Part shown: one piece after another, positions 4,902 through 6,744 of the stretch
How positions within the stretch are numbered: position 1 is the stretch's first letter
Layout of the letters: each line of letters opens with the position of its first letter
Assembly: GCA_012511095.1 (NCBI GenBank)
Contig: JAAZGT010000199.1
Coordinates: forward strand, 1-6,744
Direction of reading: 5' to 3'
DNA length: 6,744 nucleotides
Source of the DNA: Alcaligenaceae bacterium
GTDB lineage: Bacteria > Pseudomonadota > Gammaproteobacteria > Burkholderiales > Burkholderiaceae_B
Translations under genes and position numbers: made by a program
Notes under the pieces: model-generated
Seen by the model: the letters and a program-made list of their open reading frames with translations, nothing else
What the model was told of the DNA's origin: nothing
The model's database searches: none

Positions 4902-6572
4902 TTATTCTTCTTGTTCGATTTCTTTGCGTAGCTCCTTTCTTAAGATCTTACCGACATTAGATTTTGGTAATTCTTCGCGGAACTCCACTAGTCGCGGTAC
5001 TTTATAAGAAGTAAGGAATTGCTTAGCAAATTTAATTAGCTCCTCTGCACTAAGGTTTGGATCCTTAGGCTCCACATAAAGCTTAACGGCTTCGCCAGTG
5101 CGCTCGTGCGGTACACCAATAGCGGCTACCTCGCGTACGCCAGGGTGTTGGGAAATAACCTCTTCAATCTCATTAGGGTAGACATTAAAGCCAGAGACTA
5201 AAATAATATCTTTTTGCCTATCAACTAAAAAGACATAGCCATTTTCATCCATATAGCCTACATCACCGGTACGCAAGAACCCATCATCAAAAAAGACATA
5301 GGCTGTTTCTTGAGGTTTCTGCCAATAACCTACCATCACCTGTGGCCCTCGCACACAGATTTCACCAATTTCCTTAGGCGCAAGATCATTGCCATCATTA
5401 TCCCTAATCGCCACCTCTGTTGAGGGGATGGGAAGACCAATGGAACCATCGATATGACGACCATCAAAGGGGTTAATGGTTACAGCAGGTGAGGTTTCAG
5501 TGAGACCATAAGCCTGTATGAGTGGTTTTTTAGTGACCTCCTTCCAGCGTTGGGCTACTGCATTTTGAATGGCTGTGCCACCACCTAAGACAATATTTAG
5601 GTGCGAGAAATCAAGTTTTCTGAATTCTTCATTATTAAGTAGTGCATTAAACAAGGTATTGACCCCCGTTAAGACTGTCATATTTACCTTTTCAATGGTC
5701 TTAACTAGTTTAGGAAGATCGCGTGGGTCAGGTATCAATACATTGCGAGCACCTATTTTAATAGAGAGCATACAATTGGCTGTTAAGGCAAAGATGTGGT
5801 AGAGCGGTAGGGCAGTAAGCACAACCTCTTCGCCCGCTTTGACGCGATTTCTAATCCAACCATCGACCTGCATTAAATTAGCTAATAAATTGTCATGGCT
5901 AAGCATGGCGCTTTTTGGTACACCTGTGGTGCCACCGGTATATTGCAAAAAGCTGATGTCTTCACGCCGTAGCTCGACTTTACGAAAACTATTTTTAGCC
6001 CCTTGAGCCATGGCTTTTTTAAAGGGTATATGGCCTGGTAAATTCCACTCAGGAATCGTTTTACGAATATGTTTTAATACAAAATTGACCAGATAACCTT
6101 TGAGACCTCCCAGCATATCGCCTACATCAGTCACCACAATCTTTTTAAGATAGGGGCTTTTAGTACGCTCCATTACATGGGCGAAATTACTAGCAATCAC
6201 CGCAATTACCGCTCGAGAGTCGTTAAGTTGGAACTCAAGTTCGCGTGCTGTATATAGGGGGTTACAGTTGACCATAACGCCCCCCGCTTTGAGAACACCA
6301 AATAAACACACAATATATTGGGTCATATTGGGCATCATAACTAAGACGGCGTCGCCTTTTTGAAGTCCCTGGAGCTGCAACCAGCTAGCGAATTGCTCGC
6401 TTTTTTGATTGAGCTCGGCATAACTCATTTCACTGTCTAAAAACTCGATGGCGGTATGGCTAGGAAAGCGTTGCACACTTTCTTCTAGCACATCGACTAG
6501 GGAGTTATAGGCCAAGGTATCAATGGTTGTGGGGACGTTCGCTGCATAACTCTTTAACCAAATCTTTTCCAT
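4902..6572 (-). CDS. fadD: Long-chain acyl-CoA synthetase FadD
   Basis: FadD activates long-chain fatty acids to acyl-CoA through an acyl-AMP intermediate. It is peripheral on the inner membrane, couples uptake to activation, and feeds beta-oxidation. With this start the product is 556 aa (E. coli 561). The N-terminus MEKIWLKSY parallels E. coli MKKVWLNRY. Landmarks: VNCNPLYTARELEFQLNDS (101-119), the ATP-binding P-loop YTGGTTGVPKSAML (211-224), LPLYHIFALT (255-264), AYGLTE (354-359), the fatty-acyl-CoA signature around DDGFLRTGDVGY to VDRQKD (429-455), SGFNVYPNEIE (460-470), and the adenylation lysine in NVGKILR (Lys542). All catalytic motifs are intact. A reading from 6692 adds 40 residues with no family similarity and is rejected. 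The gene converges on trmD, and its start lies inside an unidentified upstream frame. Confidence 0.96.
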   Translation of the reverse strand: MEKIWLKSYAANVPTTIDTLAYNSLVDVLEESVQRFPSHTAIEFLDSEMSYAELNQKSEQFASWLQLQGLQKGDAVLVMMPNMTQYIVCLFGVLKAGGVMVNCNPLYTARELEFQLNDSRAVIAVIASNFAHVMERTKSPYLKKIVVTDVGDMLGGLKGYLVNFVLKHIRKTIPEWNLPGHIPFKKAMAQGAKNSFRKVELRREDISFLQYTGGTTGVPKSAMLSHDNLLANLMQVDGWIRNRVKAGEEVVLTALPLYHIFALTANCMLSIKIGARNVLIPDPRDLPKLVKTIEKVNMTVLTGVNTLFNALLNNEEFRKLDFSHLNIVLGGGTAIQNAVAQRWKEVTKKPLIQAYGLTETSPAVTINPFDGRHIDGSIGLPIPSTEVAIRDNDGNDLAPKEIGEICVRGPQVMVGYWQKPQETAYVFFDDGFLRTGDVGYMDENGYVFLVDRQKDIILVSGFNVYPNEIEEVISQHPGVREVAAIGVPHERTGEAVKLYVEPKDPNLSAEELIKFAKQFLTSYKVPRLVEFREELPKSNVGKILRKELRKEIEQEE

Positions 6573-6744
6573 TTTTTTGTCCCTCCAACGACTCCTTTGA
6601 GATATCGTTTTTTTTCCTTTTTTCAGTATAATATTTGCGCATCGCGATGTACAAGGTTCTGTTAACAATGGCGTGCACCTCACCTGAGGCATCTTTTAAT
6701 AAAATTTCTACCTCGTGGGTCACTTCTTGTTGCTGCGCTAAAGC
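6520..6744 (-). CDS. C-terminal end of an unidentified upstream ORF, partial at the window edge
   Basis: On the - strand this frame is open from the right edge to a TGA at 6522-6520, about 74 codons; the other two - strand frames have stops close to the edge. The product near the edge reads ALAQQQEVTHEVEILLKD and then SGEVHAIVNRTLYIAMRKYY, two alternating hydrophobic stretches around an Asp/Ser/Gly turn that look like a beta-hairpin. This could be the end of a hotdog-fold thioesterase-like domain, but that is only a guess from shape. The tail after YTEKRKK is Lys-rich and less protein-like, and it overlaps the fadD start by 53 nt. That long overlap, the A6-GG-A8 tract at 6608-6623 and the predicted promoter inside the frame leave open whether the true C-terminus is this one. 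A GTG at 6723 could be an internal start, but no Shine-Dalgarno supports it. Confidence 0.4.
   Translation of the reverse strand, partial: ALAQQQEVTHEVEILLKDASGEVHAIVNRTLYIAMRKYYTEKRKKNDISKESLEGQKNGKDLVKELCSERPHNH
6581..6586 (-). promoter_or_regulatory. fadD ribosome binding site
   Basis: On the - strand GGAGGG precedes the ATG (6572-6570), with nine bases from the end of GGAGG to the ATG, six of them A. This is a near-perfect Shine-Dalgarno. It settles the fadD start at 6572 and argues against the longer reading. A second AAAGGAG lies about a dozen bases further upstream (6592-6598) and is too far away for this start. Confidence 0.85.
6625..6654 (-). promoter_or_regulatory. Putative fadD promoter with palindromic spacer
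   Basis: Read on the - strand, TTGTAC (6654-6649) is followed by an 18-nt spacer and TATACT (6630-6625), giving a start near 6618 and a leader of about 46 nt. The -10 is good; the -35 keeps only the TTG. The spacer contains a perfect 10-bp palindrome, CATCGCGATG (6640-6649), placed where a repressor could block polymerase. Its regulator is unknown; I do not see a clear E. coli-type FadR operator. The element lies within the possible upstream coding frame. Confidence 0.4.

Noticed and set aside
6573..6692. 40-residue N-terminal extension of FadD
   Set aside because: It has no resemblance to the family, and GGAGGG at ideal spacing marks the ATG at 6572, which aligns with the E. coli FadD N-terminus.
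6647..6744. + strand frame from the ATG at 6647 running off the right edge, with a perfect TATAAT at 6627-6632
   Set aside because: There is no Shine-Dalgarno, the product is Cys/Ser-rich and not protein-like, no -35 sits at acceptable spacing, and the - strand frame over the same bases looks more like coding sequence.
1..6744. CRISPR arrays, insertion sequences, tRNA or rRNA genes, toxin-antitoxin or phage genes
   Set aside because: No regularly spaced repeats, transposase motifs, tRNA-like T-arm sequence or mobile-gene signatures were seen; the gene content is conserved housekeeping.

Overview
The window looks like ordinary housekeeping chromosome from a fairly AT-rich betaproteobacterium, probably of the order Burkholderiales. 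A low-GC member of the Alcaligenaceae is my best guess. The evidence is the long RimM with linker insertions, a TrmD rich in betaproteobacterial-looking stretches, a FadD very close to the E. coli enzyme, and AT-biased codon choice (many TTA Leu codons). This placement comes from remembered sequence resemblance, not from a search.

Layout, + strand: the 3' third of alaS (alanyl-tRNA synthetase) enters from the left edge. A gap of about 170 bp follows, with short repeats, a promoter and a strong hairpin, and then tusA (small sulfurtransferase). Next is a DASS/SLC13-family anion transporter, ended by a long hairpin. A promoter then opens the ribosome and tRNA-modification cluster rpsP (S16), rimM (30S maturation) and trmD (tRNA m1G37 methyltransferase). 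rpsP and rimM are separated by a textbook rho-independent terminator preceded by competing inverted repeats, so rimM-trmD expression depends on readthrough or a separate start. rimM and trmD overlap by one base (TAATG).

Layout, - strand: fadD (long-chain acyl-CoA synthetase) faces trmD, and a hairpin that can serve both directions lies in the 44 bp between them. rplS, the usual fourth member of the rpsP-rimM-trmD-rplS operon, is not in this window. Upstream of fadD, an unidentified reading frame enters from the right edge and overlaps the fadD start by 53 nt. It carries A6-GG-A8 and A7 tracts through which a one-base loss would join it to the fadD frame.

Functionally most of the window serves translation: tRNA charging and editing (AlaRS), tRNA modification (TusA in wobble-uridine thiolation, TrmD at position 37) and 30S assembly (S16, RimM). 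The transporter and FadD add anion and fatty-acid metabolism. There is no CRISPR array, insertion sequence, tRNA or rRNA gene, and I see no convincing undescribed system. The points most worth a second look are the rpsP-rimM intercistronic region, the tusA promoter-hairpin arrangement, the missing rplS and the A-tract upstream of fadD. No gene-free stretch exceeds 300 bases.
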